A stretch of DNA of 64,000 nucleotides from WHSW01 sp963821025 (GCA_963821025.1 CAWGCG010000003.1:558001-622000), one strand, 5' to 3'. Positions 55,148 through 63,870 are shown, counted from the stretch's first letter. Notes: a model not told the origin generated them from the sequence alone. Translations and numbers: made by a program.

Positions 55148-55912
55148 ATGGCGCTCAAACGGGTGATCCCGTGCCTCGATGTCGACCGTGGCCGGGTCGT
55201 CAAGGGGACCAACTTCGTCGGCTTGCGTGACGCGGGCGACCCGGTGGAGCTCGCCGAGCGCTACGACGCCGAGGGCGCGGACGAGCTCGTCTTCCTCGAC
55301 ATCACGGCGACGCACGAGGGTCGCGAGACGATCGTCGAGCTCGCCCGGCGCACCGCCGACAATGTCTTCGTCCCGTTCACGATCGGCGGCGGGATCCGCT
55401 CGCTTGCCGACGCCCAGGCGGTCCTCGACGCCGGTGCCGACAAGGTCGCGGTCAACTCCTCGGCGCTGGCGCGGCCCGAGCTGATCTCCGAGCTCGCGGT
55501 CGTGTTCGGCTCTCAATGCGTCGTGATCGCGATCGACGCGAAGCGCCGGGGCGGCCGCTGGGATGTCTACGTCGCCGGCGGCCGCGATCGGGTCGATGGT
55601 CGCGAGACCGTCGCGTGGGCACGCGAGGCGACCGAGCGCGGGGCGGGCGAAGTGTTGCTGACGAGCATGGACCGCGACGGGACCACCGCCGGCTACGACC
55701 TTGAGCTCACCCGCGCGGTCGCCGAGGCGGTCCCCGTGCCGGTGATCGCCTCGGGTGGAGCCGGCGAGCTCTCCCACCTGGTCGAGGGGATCGACCGGGG
55801 CGGGGCGGAGGCGGTGCTCTGCGCCTCGATCTTCCACTACGGCAAGTACACCGTCGCCGAGGCCAAGCGGGCGCTTGCCGACGCCGGGATCGCCGTCCGG
55901 ATCTCCGGCTAG
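55148..55912 (+). CDS. hisF: Imidazole glycerol phosphate synthase, cyclase subunit
   Basis: This 254-residue TIM barrel starts with KRVIPCLDVDRGRVVKGTNFVGLRDAGDPVELA, with the catalytic Asp in CLDVD. It has FLDITATHEGRETIVELARR, IGGGIRSLADAQAVLDAGADKVAVNSSA, TSMDRDGTTAGYDLELT with the second catalytic Asp, and IASGGAGELSHL. It works with HisH. No hisI or hisE follows; the next gene is convergent. Confidence 0.95.
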   Translation: MALKRVIPCLDVDRGRVVKGTNFVGLRDAGDPVELAERYDAEGADELVFLDITATHEGRETIVELARRTADNVFVPFTIGGGIRSLADAQAVLDAGADKVAVNSSALARPELISELAVVFGSQCVVIAIDAKRRGGRWDVYVAGGRDRVDGRETVAWAREATERGAGEVLLTSMDRDGTTAGYDLELTRAVAEAVPVPVIASGGAGELSHLVEGIDRGGAEAVLCASIFHYGKYTVAEAKRALADAGIAVRISG

Positions 55913-55918
55913 CTCGGG

Positions 55919-57325
55919 CTAGCCCTGGTTCTGGCGCTCGCGCTTGGCCTGCTTGGCGGCTCGCTGGCGCTTCTTTCGCTCCGCCTTCGCCGCCCGCTCG
56001 GAGCGCCGACGGTTGGCTTCACGCCGGCGCTCGGCCTCGGTCTCATGGACGAAGGCTCGGATGTTGGTGGCACCGGTCAGATACATCCGCTCGCCGTCGG
56101 AGATCACCGGGTTGTACTCGCCGAGCTCGGACTCGAACACCTTCTTGCCGGTCCGCGCGTTGAAGCCGTCGGTACCGATGTTGGGACCGAGCCCGGCGAC
56201 ATAGACGGTCTCGCCCAGCACGCTCGCCGCGCCGAGGACCACGCCGCCGATTCGCTGCTGCCAGCGCACCGCGCCCGTCTTCGCGTCGAGCGCGTAGAAA
56301 TTCTGGTCCTTGGAGCCGACGTAGACGGTCGGCTCGGTCTTCGGCGTGTCGGCGACCGCGGGTCCGGCGTACACCCAGTCGCCGGTCGAGTGGCTCCACA
56401 GGAGCTCGCCGGTGTCCTGATCGAAGCTGTACACGCGACCGTCGATGCTGCCCAGAAAGACGCGGCCGAAGGCGACGGCGACGGTCGAATAGACCGGGCC
56501 ACCGCGACCGAGGCTGAGTCCCTGGGTCGTCGATCGCCAGACAAACTCGCCGTTGGAGGCGCGGATCGCGAACACCTCGCCGGCGTAGTTGGCCCCGTAG
56601 AGCACTCCCTCGTCGAGGGCCAGGCCGCCCTTGACCGCCGCCGCGGTCGAGACCTGCCAGTCGACGGCGCCGGTCTCTCGGTCGAGCGCGTAGATGTCGC
56701 CGGACTCGCTGCCGACGATCACGTTGGCGCCCGAGATCACCGGCGAGGTCTCGCTGCGCCCGCCGAGCGTCCTCCGCCAGAGCAGCTTGCCGTCCTTTGC
56801 GCGAAGCGCCAGTGCCTCACCCTCGTCGATTCCGGGGGCGCGCTGCAGCGTCACGGCGTAGAGGACGCCGTGCGAATAAGCGGGCGAGGCGGCGCCGAGG
56901 GCGCCGATCTCCTTCCTCCAGTCGACCTTTCCGAGTTCTGCATCGAGCGCGTAGAGGTCGGCGTTCTTGTCTTGGAAGTAGAGGATGTCGCGGACGACGA
57001 TCGGTGAGAACTCGAGCAGCCTGCCGGCTTGAAAGCTCCACTCGGAGGCATCGAACGGCGGCTTCACCCGCTTGGTGGGCAGATACCGAGTGCGCTGGGT
57101 GTCATAGCCGTAGAGCGGCCACGGGACGGTCTTGACGATCTCCTCGGGCTTCGGCGGCTTCTCGACCTCGAGTGTGCAGGGCGGGGGACATGATTGGTCT
57201 GAATCGCGTTTCAACGCCGCGTAGGCGCCGATCGCGCCCGTGAACGCCACCAGGCTGACCGCGGCGAGGATCGCGAGGTGCGCCGGTTCGCTCCAGGCAC
57301 GCAGGATTGGATGGCGAGGGGTCAT
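55919..57325 (-). CDS. PQQ-like beta-propeller protein, membrane anchored
   Basis: This 468-residue protein has one N-terminal hydrophobic segment (HLAILAAVSLVAFTGAIGAYAAL, about 17-38) and then repeated PQQ-type blades (LYALDAELGKVDWRKEIG, IYALDRETGAVDWQVST, VYSFDQDTGELLWSHSTG, FYALDAKTGAVRWQQRIG). A strongly basic C-terminal coiled tail (about 425-468) ends it. BamB-like folds act as scaffolds; no catalytic cofactor site is evident. It is separated from hisF by six bases, convergent. Confidence 0.8.
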   Translation of the reverse strand: MTPRHPILRAWSEPAHLAILAAVSLVAFTGAIGAYAALKRDSDQSCPPPCTLEVEKPPKPEEIVKTVPWPLYGYDTQRTRYLPTKRVKPPFDASEWSFQAGRLLEFSPIVVRDILYFQDKNADLYALDAELGKVDWRKEIGALGAASPAYSHGVLYAVTLQRAPGIDEGEALALRAKDGKLLWRRTLGGRSETSPVISGANVIVGSESGDIYALDRETGAVDWQVSTAAAVKGGLALDEGVLYGANYAGEVFAIRASNGEFVWRSTTQGLSLGRGGPVYSTVAVAFGRVFLGSIDGRVYSFDQDTGELLWSHSTGDWVYAGPAVADTPKTEPTVYVGSKDQNFYALDAKTGAVRWQQRIGGVVLGAASVLGETVYVAGLGPNIGTDGFNARTGKKVFESELGEYNPVISDGERMYLTGATNIRAFVHETEAERRREANRRRSERAAKAERKKRQRAAKQAKRERQNQG

Positions 57326-57382
57326 CCGCGAGGGGCGTCATGGTAGGGAAAGGGCTCCCGGGAACCGATGGATTGACGACAG

Positions 57383-58501
57383 ATGAGCGCGCCGCGGAAG
57401 ATCGACAGCGAGGGGCTCGAAGCTCGGATCGAGGCCGTTTCCGGCGTGCCGGCGGTGCGAGCGGCCGCGCGCAGCGCCGGCGTCGACGCCTATCTCGTCG
57501 GCGGCGCCGTGCGCGATGCGCTGCTCGGCATCCGGCCGGCGGAGCTCGACGTGGTCGTGGTCGGCGACCATCTGGCGCTCGCGCGAGCGCTTGGGAGGGA
57601 GGTTCGGGCGCACGACCGGTTCGGGACGGCGACCGTCGGCGCGATCGACGTCGTTCGTGCACGGTCTGAGTCCTATGACGCCCCCGGAGCGCTGCCCCGC
57701 GTCGCCGCCGCCGGGCTCGACGAGGACCTCGCCCGCCGCGACTTCAGCGTCAACGCGATCGCCGTCTCGCTCGATGCCCTGGGCGAGCTGATCGACCCCG
57801 AGCGCGGTCTCGACGACCTGCGGGCCGCGCGCCTCCGTACGCTGCACGCCGGCTCGCTCGCCGACGACCCCACCCGGGCGCTGCGTGCCGCACGCTATGC
57901 CGCCCGACTCGGCCTCGAGCTCGAGCCGCAGACGCTGGCTCAGGTTCGCGCCGCCGACCTCGAGACGGCCTCCGCCGACCGGGTCGAGACCGAGCTGCGA
58001 AAGCTCGCCGGGGAGCCCGAGCCACGCGCGGGCTTCGAGCTGCTTTCGGCCTGGGGGCTGCTCGAGCTCGAACCCGCCGCCGCCGAGCTGCTCGAAGCGG
58101 TCGCCGAGCTCACCGCCCGCGAGCCGTGGAGCGACGTCACGAGCCCGTCCGAGGCGGTACTCGCCGCGCTCGACCGCGAGGTCGTCGCGCGCGCCCGCGA
58201 GCTTGCCTCGATCGACCCCGCCTCGCCCTCCGACGCGGTCGCCGCTGCTGCCGGCCGTCCCGGTGGGGAGCTGGCGCTTGCGCGGGCGCTCGGCGCCGAG
58301 TGGCTTGACCGCTACCTGAGCGATTGGCGAAATGTTCGGCTGGCGATCTCGGGGGCCGATCTGCTCGCCGCCGGCCTGCCCGAGGGCGAGCAGATCGGGC
58401 GCGGGCTGCGCGCGGCGCTGCGCTCGAAGCTCGATGGCGAGACGAGCGACGCCGAGGAAGAGCTCAGAACCGCGCTCGAGGCAGCCAGGCGCACGCCCTA
58501 G
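57383..58501 (+). CDS. tRNA nucleotidyltransferase / poly(A) polymerase family protein
   Basis: This 372-residue class II nucleotidyltransferase has the head YLVGGAVRDALLG and the metal motif ELDVVVVGD (Glu replacing the usual first Asp). RRDFSVNAIAVSL, LRTLHAGSLADDPTRALRAARYAARLGLELE and the helical neck complete it. It could be a CCA-adding enzyme or a poly(A) polymerase; the two are hard to separate from sequence. It is about 40 residues shorter than typical actinobacterial CCA enzymes with an HD domain. It is followed directly by pgeF, whose -10 overlaps the stop. Confidence 0.78.
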   Translation: MSAPRKIDSEGLEARIEAVSGVPAVRAAARSAGVDAYLVGGAVRDALLGIRPAELDVVVVGDHLALARALGREVRAHDRFGTATVGAIDVVRARSESYDAPGALPRVAAAGLDEDLARRDFSVNAIAVSLDALGELIDPERGLDDLRAARLRTLHAGSLADDPTRALRAARYAARLGLELEPQTLAQVRAADLETASADRVETELRKLAGEPEPRAGFELLSAWGLLELEPAAAELLEAVAELTAREPWSDVTSPSEAVLAALDREVVARARELASIDPASPSDAVAAAAGRPGGELALARALGAEWLDRYLSDWRNVRLAISGADLLAAGLPEGEQIGRGLRAALRSKLDGETSDAEEELRTALEAARRTP

Positions 58502-58504
58502 CCT
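58499..58504 (+). promoter_or_regulatory. -10 hexamer of a probably leaderless gene (pgeF)
   Basis: TAGCCT overlaps the preceding stop codon and ends 8 bases before ATG 58513. Confidence 0.5.
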
Positions 58505-58512
58505 TGGCGGGC

Positions 58513-59253
58513 ATGGAATGGCACGAGCACGACGGGGTCCGCTGGCTCGAGGCTCGCTTGGGCGGCGCGACCGCGGCCTTCTCGACCAGGCTCGGCGGAG
58601 TCAGCACCGGCGCCTTCGCCAGCCTCAACCTCGGGCTGCTCACCGATGATGAGCGCGATCACGTCAGGTCCAACCGGCTGAGGCTCGCGAGTGCGCTCGG
58701 CCGCGACCCACTCGGCGTGTTGGTCGGCCATCAGGTCCACGAGGCGGCCGTCGTCCGCCGCGAGCGCGCGCCCGACCCCAACGCCTACGCGGAAGCGGTC
58801 GGGTCACCGAAGACCGGCGACGGCCAGGCGACCTCCAACCCGGCTCTGACCCCGCTGGTGCAGGTCGCCGACTGCCTGCCGGTGGCCCTCGCAGGGCCGG
58901 GAGGCGTCGGAATGCTCCACTGCGGCTGGCGCGGACTCGCCGCCGGGATCATCGAGGCCGGCGCGCGCGAGGTGGGCGCGACCGAAGCGGCGATCGGACC
59001 GGGGGTGGGATCCTGTTGCTATCAGGTCTCGGAGGACGTTCTGGCCCGATTCGAGTCGCTTGGCGAGGTGGTCGCCGACGGGCGTCTCCTCGACCTGCCC
59101 GAGGTCGCCCGCCGGCTGCTCGAGCGCGCCGGGGTGGGGACCGTCGAGTCGTCCGGCCTATGCACGAGCTGTGACCCGGAGCTGTTCTTCTCCCACCGGC
59201 GCGACCGCGGGCGCACCGGGCGTCAGGCTGGGCTGGTCTGGGCCGATGGCTGA
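58513..59253 (+). CDS. pgeF: Peptidoglycan editing factor / multicopper-oxidase-like YfiH
   Basis: This 246-residue protein of the YlmD/YfiH family has FSTRLGGVSTGAFASLNLG, LVGHQVHEAAVV with one metal His, VQVADCLPVALAGPGGVGMLHCGWRGLAAGI with Cys and His, GPGVGSCCYQVSEDV, and a C-terminal SCDPELFFSHRRDRGRTGRQAGLVW. Members act on purine nucleosides and prevent misincorporation of L-Ser into peptidoglycan. It sits in the division cluster next to yggS and sepF. Confidence 0.88.
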   Translation: MEWHEHDGVRWLEARLGGATAAFSTRLGGVSTGAFASLNLGLLTDDERDHVRSNRLRLASALGRDPLGVLVGHQVHEAAVVRRERAPDPNAYAEAVGSPKTGDGQATSNPALTPLVQVADCLPVALAGPGGVGMLHCGWRGLAAGIIEAGAREVGATEAAIGPGVGSCCYQVSEDVLARFESLGEVVADGRLLDLPEVARRLLERAGVGTVESSGLCTSCDPELFFSHRRDRGRTGRQAGLVWADG

Positions 59254-59878
59254 ACCGATCCGGGGAATCGACGCTGCGGTCGTCCGCGCCAATCTCGATC
59301 GGGTGCGCGAGCGCTGCGGCCCGGAGGTCGAGATCCTCGCGGCGACAAAGTACGTCGAGCTCGAGGAGATGGAGGCGCTGGCGGAGGCGGGGATCGACCT
59401 GGTCGGAGAGAACCGGCTCCAGGACCTGGAGGACAAGCGCGAGCGCTACGGCGACGCCTTCACCTGGGACTTCATCGGCAACGTCCAGAGCCGGAAGCTG
59501 AAGCGGATTTTGCCCGCCGTCCGCCTCGTGCACTCGATCGCCACCGAATCGGCGCTGGAGCAGCTCGAACGCCACGGCGACGAGCGCACCGAGGTCCTGG
59601 TCGAGGTCGACCTGGCCGGGGAGGAGAGCAAGGGTGGCGTCGACCCCGAGCGCCTCGGTGAGTTCCTCGCCCGCTGTCCGGTGCGCGTCGGCGGGCTGAT
59701 GACTATGCCGCCGTTCACCACCGAGCCGAACGCGTCGAGACCCTACTTCGCCCGCCTGGCCGAGCTCGCCACGGAGCACGGCCTGGCGCGGCTCTCGATG
59801 GGCACGAGCCAGGACTGGGAAGTAGCCGTCGACGAGGGGGCGACGATCATCCGCCTCGGCACCTCGCTGTACCGCTAG
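59246..59878 (+). CDS. YggS family PLP-binding protein
   Basis: This 210-residue TIM-barrel PLP carrier has LAATKYVELEEMEAL with PLP lysine K35, GENRLQDLEDKRERYGDAFTWDFIGNVQSRKLKRI, VHSIATESALEQLERHG and LSMGTSQDWEVAVDEGATIIRLGTSLYR. It maintains free PLP. The ATG overlaps the pgeF stop. The order pgeF, yggS, sepF is widely conserved in Gram-positive division clusters. Confidence 0.9.
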   Translation: MAEPIRGIDAAVVRANLDRVRERCGPEVEILAATKYVELEEMEALAEAGIDLVGENRLQDLEDKRERYGDAFTWDFIGNVQSRKLKRILPAVRLVHSIATESALEQLERHGDERTEVLVEVDLAGEESKGGVDPERLGEFLARCPVRVGGLMTMPPFTTEPNASRPYFARLAELATEHGLARLSMGTSQDWEVAVDEGATIIRLGTSLYR

Positions 59879-59993
59879 AGGGCGCAGAGCCAAGCGGCCG
59901 CCCGGCCGTCGGTCAAGACCCTGGATAGGCGCGGTCTTGCAGGGCATAATCGTGGTAAAGGAATAATCCGAGAAGAGGCGAAACCCGCAGCCG

Positions 59994-60536
59994 ATGGCAA
60001 TTCGAGACACATGGCACCGCGCGCTGGTCTACTTCGGCCTCGCCGAGGACCCTGACTATCGCGAGCACGACATCTACGAGCCCGACACGGCACCGCACGG
60101 CCAGGTGTATGAGACGTCGGCGCCACGCGGGGGTGGCTCGGTGAGCAGACTCTCCGAGCGCCGGCGCCCGCGCGACGAGATCGACGACATCTTCGCCGAC
60201 GAGGGGCCGGGGCCGGCGCGGTCACGCGTGCTCCAGCCGGTCGGCAACGGCGGGGCCGACGTCCAGGTTCACCTGGTCACCCCGACGAGCTTCAACGACG
60301 CCCAGGAGGTCGCCGACCGGTTCAAGCACTCGGTCCCGGTGATCCTCAACCTTCAGACCACCGACAGCGAGCTTGCCAAGCGCTTGATCGACTTCGCCTC
60401 CGGCCTCACCTACGCGCTCGAAGGCGGGATGCAGAAGATCGCCGAGAAGACCTTCCTGCTGACCCCGCACAACGTCGAGGTCTCGGCCGAGGAGAAGGCG
60501 CGCCTGGTCGAGAAGGGGTTCTTCAACCAGTCGTAG
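59994..60536 (+). CDS. sepF: Cell division protein SepF
   Basis: This 180-residue protein has an N-terminal amphipathic start (AIRDTWHRALVYFGLAED), a disordered middle, and the SepF core (about 85-165: VTPTSFNDAQEVADRFKHSVPVILNLQTTDSELAKRLIDFASGLTYALEGGMQKIAEKTFLLTPHNVEV). It anchors FtsZ to the membrane in actinobacteria. Upstream, TTGCAG (59937) with AATAAT (59962) or TGGATA (59922) with CATAAT (59945) could be the promoter. Confidence 0.94.
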   Translation: MAIRDTWHRALVYFGLAEDPDYREHDIYEPDTAPHGQVYETSAPRGGGSVSRLSERRRPRDEIDDIFADEGPGPARSRVLQPVGNGGADVQVHLVTPTSFNDAQEVADRFKHSVPVILNLQTTDSELAKRLIDFASGLTYALEGGMQKIAEKTFLLTPHNVEVSAEEKARLVEKGFFNQS

Positions 60537-60559
60537 GCAGGGCTCGCCCGGTGGCCCAC

Positions 60560-60565
60560 TAGGCT
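60560..60565 (+). promoter_or_regulatory. -10 hexamer of a probably leaderless gene (proC)
   Basis: TAGGCT ends 5 bases before ATG 60571, 8 before ATG 60574. Confidence 0.45.
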
Positions 60566-60570
60566 GCGGG

Positions 60571-61344
60571 ATGATGAGGATCGGGTTCGCAGGCGCGGGG
60601 AACGTGGCCGCCGCGATCGCCCGTGGCTGGGCCGGAGCCGACGGTGGGCCGCAGGCGATGTGGTTCTGTGACGCCGGATCCGGGCGCGCGGCGAGCTTGG
60701 CGGCGCAGACCGGAGGCGAGGCGGTCGACTCGCTCGCCGAGCTCGGCCGCGGGACCGACGCCGTGATCCTGGCGATGAAGCCCGGGGCGCTCGAGATCGC
60801 CGCGGAAAGGCTCGAGGGGCAGGCGAAGGCCGTGGTATCGGTGCTCGGGGCGACGTCGCTCGGGCGATTGCGCGAGCTCTTCGGAGCGGTTCCGGTCGTC
60901 CGCCTGATGCCCACTGTCGCCACCGAGGTCCGCCGCGGGGTGATCTGTCACGCGCCGCTGACCCCGGTCGAGGGCGCGGTCGGGTCGCACCTGCTCGAGC
61001 TCTTCAACGAGATCGCCCACCTGATCGAGGTCCCCGACGCGCTGATGGACGAGGCGACCGCGATGATGGCGTGTCCGCCCGCCTATCTCGCGGTCGTCGT
61101 CCAAACGCTCGCCGAGGCGGGCGCGGACGAAGGCCTCGAGCCGGAGCTGGCCTACGAGCTCGTGGTGGAGTCGCTCGCGGGAACGATCGAGTTGCTGCGC
61201 CTCTATGACCCGATCTCAGTTCGGACCGCGGTCGCCTCGCCGGGTGGGAGCACCGAGGCGGGCCTCGGTGCGCTCGCCGATGCCGGCGCGGCGGACGCGT
61301 TTCGCGCTGCGGTCAGCGCGTCGCTCGAGCGGATGCGGGCTTGA
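60571..61344 (+). CDS. proC: Pyrroline-5-carboxylate reductase
   Basis: This 257-residue enzyme performs the last step of proline synthesis. It has RIGFAGAGNVAAAIARGW (NADPH loop), ILAMKPGALEIAAE, VVRLMPTVATEVRRGV (typically MPNTPA) and the C-terminal VASPGGSTEAGLGALADAGAADAFRAAV. The MPTVAT variant replaces the usual MPN. It lies in the sepF-yggT cluster as in other actinobacteria. Two adjacent ATG codons exist. Confidence 0.88.
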   Translation: MMRIGFAGAGNVAAAIARGWAGADGGPQAMWFCDAGSGRAASLAAQTGGEAVDSLAELGRGTDAVILAMKPGALEIAAERLEGQAKAVVSVLGATSLGRLRELFGAVPVVRLMPTVATEVRRGVICHAPLTPVEGAVGSHLLELFNEIAHLIEVPDALMDEATAMMACPPAYLAVVVQTLAEAGADEGLEPELAYELVVESLAGTIELLRLYDPISVRTAVASPGGSTEAGLGALADAGAADAFRAAVSASLERMRA

Positions 61345-61640
61345 GCGTCCTCGCCCTCACCCGCGGCGACATCGCCGACTACGCCTCGGCGCTGTTGTTC
61401 GTCTACACGGTGCTGATCGTCGCCAACGTGATCCTCTCCTGGGTCCGGCAGTTCCGGCCGATCCCCTACAACCTGCCGCTGCGCGCGGTGGTCGGCTTCG
61501 TCGAGGAGAGCACGAATCCGTTCCTGAACCTGTTCCGCAGCTTCATCCCCCGGATCGGCCCGCTCGACATCAGCCCGATCGTCGCCATCCTGGCGCTCTC
61601 GCTGCTCGGCGGGATCGCCGTTGGCCTGATCCGCGGGTGA
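61341..61640 (+). CDS. YggT family membrane protein
   Basis: This 99-residue protein has two membrane helices (YASALLFVYTVLIVANVILSWVRQF and ISPIVAILALSLLGGIAVGL) around NPFLNLFRSFIPRIGPLDISPI, the YggT signature. Members occur in the division cluster with unknown role. TTG start overlaps the proC stop (TTGA); the stop overlaps lspA. Confidence 0.87.
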   Translation: MSVLALTRGDIADYASALLFVYTVLIVANVILSWVRQFRPIPYNLPLRAVVGFVEESTNPFLNLFRSFIPRIGPLDISPIVAILALSLLGGIAVGLIRG

Positions 61641-62119
61641 GCTCCTCGCGCGGGCGCGCCTGGCTGCGGATGCTCGCGGTCTGCGGGCTGGTCGTCGCGC
61701 TGGACCAGGCGGCGAAGGCCGCCATCGTCGGCTCGATGGCGCCCGGGGAGCGGACCGAGCTCGCACTCGGTTTCGACCTCGCCCGCGTCTCCAACAGCGG
61801 CATCGCCTTCGGGCTGCTCGACGACGCGGGCGACGGGCTCGTACTCGCGATCACCTTCGTCGCGCTCGGTCTGATCATGACCTGGTTCACCCTCGACCCG
61901 AGCCGGCCCGCGCTCTGGATCGGCGTCGGGCTGCTGGTCGGGGGGGCGATCGGCAACCTGATCGACCGGCTGCGCCTCGACGCCGTCACCGACTTCATCG
62001 ATCCGCCGCTTTGGCCGGCATTCAACCTCGCCGACATCGCGATCACCTCAGGGGTGGTGGTGATCGCGCTGGTGGCGCTGTCGCCACCGCGCGCCGAGCA
62101 GGCGCCCGCCGAACCGTGA
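61637..62119 (+). CDS. lspA: Lipoprotein signal peptidase
   Basis: This 160-residue aspartyl protease of the inner membrane removes signal peptides from prolipoproteins. It has four membrane segments, VALDQAAKAAIV, VSNSGIAFGLLDD, GGAIGNLIDRL with one catalytic Asp and AFNLADIAIT with the second. It matches the lipoproteins predicted nearby (livK). GTG start overlaps yggT; stop overlaps the next gene. Confidence 0.92.
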   Translation: MSSSRGRAWLRMLAVCGLVVALDQAAKAAIVGSMAPGERTELALGFDLARVSNSGIAFGLLDDAGDGLVLAITFVALGLIMTWFTLDPSRPALWIGVGLLVGGAIGNLIDRLRLDAVTDFIDPPLWPAFNLADIAITSGVVVIALVALSPPRAEQAPAEP

Positions 62120-62787
62120 CTCCGGCCCCGCAGATCGTTCACGTGGACGAGCGGCTGGCGGTAATCGAGAAGCCGCCCGATCTGGTCGTCCACCCGGCGC
62201 CGGGCCACCGCGGACCGACCCTGGTCGACGTGCTCGGCGACCTGCTCGGCGGCGGCGAGCCGGAGCGGCCCGGGATCGTCCATCGTCTCGACCGCGACAC
62301 CTCCGGGCTGATGCTGGTCGCCCGCGATCCCGAGGCGCATCGGCGCCTCTCGGCAATGATCGCCGCACGCGAGGTTGGACGCGAGTACCTGGCGCTGGTC
62401 GAGGGCAGGCCGCGGTCGCGATCGGGAACGATCGACGCGCCCCTCGGGCGTGACCACCGCGCCCCCGAGAAGCGCGCGGTCCGCGGACGTGGCGCCCGCG
62501 AGGCACGGACCCACTTCGAGGTCCTCGAGACGCTGCCCGCCGACAGCCTGGTGCGAGCTCGGCTGGAGAGCGGGCGCACGCACCAGGTGCGGGTTCACTT
62601 CGCCGCGATCGGCAACCCGATCGCGGGCGATCCCCGCTACGGTCACGCCGGCCGCCACGGGCTCCGGCGCCAGTTCCTGCACTCCGCCGGATTGCGGCTC
62701 GAGCACCCGTTCAGCGGCCAAGCGCTCGTGTTCGAGTCCGAGCTCCCCGAGGACCTCGCCGAGGCGCTCGAGCTGGCACGCAGCTGA
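62116..62787 (+). CDS. RluA-family pseudouridine synthase, without S4 domain
   Basis: This 223-residue protein has the RluA/RluD catalytic motif GIVHRLDRDTSGLMLVAR with the catalytic Asp, VIEKPPDLVVHPAPGH, YLALVEGRPR and a C-terminal ESGRTHQVRVHFAAIGNPIAGDPRYG. RluD usually has an N-terminal S4 domain (about 70 residues); here the protein begins at the catalytic domain. The GTG start overlaps lspA, a common arrangement (lspA-rluD). Whether its target is 23S rRNA as in RluD is unknown. Confidence 0.88.
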   Translation: MTPAPQIVHVDERLAVIEKPPDLVVHPAPGHRGPTLVDVLGDLLGGGEPERPGIVHRLDRDTSGLMLVARDPEAHRRLSAMIAAREVGREYLALVEGRPRSRSGTIDAPLGRDHRAPEKRAVRGRGAREARTHFEVLETLPADSLVRARLESGRTHQVRVHFAAIGNPIAGDPRYGHAGRHGLRRQFLHSAGLRLEHPFSGQALVFESELPEDLAEALELARS

Positions 62788-62803
62788 GCCGGCCGGCCTC
62801 TCT

Positions 62804-62925
62804 ACAATCACCCGCGACCAGTAACCGACCCCTCGGGATGGTCGGAAGGGACCCTGCCCGGCGCGCAAGGCGCCGGGTCCCCCGAAGCGCCCGAGGTGCC
62901 AAACCGAAACCAAAGGGAGCATTCG
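62804..62925 (+). promoter_or_regulatory. rpsB promoter and structured leader
   Basis: The -10 candidate TACAAT lies at 62804-62809. The leader folds two hairpins: CCGACC/GGTCGG (62825-62845) and a long GC stem GGGACCC...CGGCGC / GCGCCG...GGGTCCC (62848-62881). No T run follows, so it may be an autoregulatory S2 leader. The ribosome binding site AAAGGGAG precedes ATG 62926. Confidence 0.5.
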
Positions 62926-63870
62926 ATGTCCGAACCCGGACTCAAGGACCTGCTGCAGGCGGGCCTTCACTTCGGCCACCAGACGCGGCGCTGGAACCCG
63001 CGTATGCGCCGTTACATCCACGGCGAGACCGATGGCATCCACATCATCGACCTGCTGCAGACCGAGCACCTGCTGGCCGAGGCCAGGCGGTTCGCGTCCG
63101 AGGTCGCCGGCAAGGGGGGCACGGTGCTCTTTGTCGGGACCAAGAAGCAGGCCCGCGACTCGATCAGGTTGTGGGCACAGCGCTGTGGCATGCCCTACGT
63201 CAACCAACGCTGGCTCGGCGGGCTGCTGACCAACTTTCACACGATGTCGGCGCGGATCGACCGTCTGCACGAGCTCAACTCACTCAAGGAGGGCGGGCAG
63301 CTCGACCTGCTGCCGACCAAGGAGCGAATGTCGCGCGAGGCCGAGCTGGCGAAGCTCGAGTACAACCTCGGCGGGGTCCGTGACATGAAGCGGTTGCCGC
63401 AGGCGGTCGTGATCATCGACCTGAAGACCGAGGCGATCGCCATGCGCGAGGCCGAGCGGCTGCAGATTCCGATCCTCGGCCTGGTCGACTCCAACGTTGA
63501 CCCGACCGATGTCGCCTTTCCGATCCCGGGCAACGACGACTCGATGCGCTCCTGCGAGATGGTCATCGGCGACATCGGCGAGGGCATCGAGCAGGCGGCC
63601 AACGCGTATCGCGCGGCCGAGGCAAAGCGCCGAGCCGAGGAGGAGGAACGGCGTCGCCTCGAGGCCGAGGAGAAGGCGCGCAAGGAGGCCGAGGCGAAGG
63701 CGCGCCAGGAGGCCGAGGAGGCCGCCGCCAAGGCCGCCGAGGCGCAGGCCGCTCAGGCGCAGGCGGCGACTCCGGCCGCTGAGTCGGCCGCGGCCCCGAC
63801 GGCGCAGGCGCCTCAGACGCCGCCGCAGCCGGCCCAGTCCACCCCCGAGACTCCCAAGGAAGCGAGCTGA
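62926..63870 (+). CDS. rpsB: Ribosomal protein S2
   Basis: This 314-residue protein has LLQAGLHFGHQTRRWNPRM, IIDLLQTEHLL, FVGTKKQARDS, YVNQRWLGGLLTNFHT, and VDSNVDPTDVAFPIPGNDDSMRSCEM. The usual S2 length is about 235-260; here residues ~232-314 form a Glu/Lys/Ala-rich coiled region followed by an Ala/Pro/Gln tail. A GTG/ATG upstream at 62896 is less likely than 62926. It is followed by tsf, overlapping by one base. Confidence 0.94.
   Translation: MSEPGLKDLLQAGLHFGHQTRRWNPRMRRYIHGETDGIHIIDLLQTEHLLAEARRFASEVAGKGGTVLFVGTKKQARDSIRLWAQRCGMPYVNQRWLGGLLTNFHTMSARIDRLHELNSLKEGGQLDLLPTKERMSREAELAKLEYNLGGVRDMKRLPQAVVIIDLKTEAIAMREAERLQIPILGLVDSNVDPTDVAFPIPGNDDSMRSCEMVIGDIGEGIEQAANAYRAAEAKRRAEEEERRRLEAEEKARKEAEAKARQEAEEAAAKAAEAQAAQAQAATPAAESAAAPTAQAPQTPPQPAQSTPETPKEAS

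Noticed and set aside
53987..55837. A 616-codon open frame on the minus strand opposite hisH-hisA-hisF
   Set aside because: It lies opposite genes with full motif support, has Arg/Asp/Leu-rich composition typical of antisense frames in GC-rich DNA, and no domain can be recognised.
55908..55925. Palindrome GGCTAGCTCGGGCTAGCC as a bidirectional terminator between hisF and the propeller gene
   Set aside because: Only 6 bp with no T run on either side, and it overlaps both stop codons; too weak to call.
61570..63270. A 566-codon minus-strand frame opposite lspA, rlu and rpsB
   Set aside because: Shadow of well-supported genes, no promoter or motif, Arg-rich low complexity.
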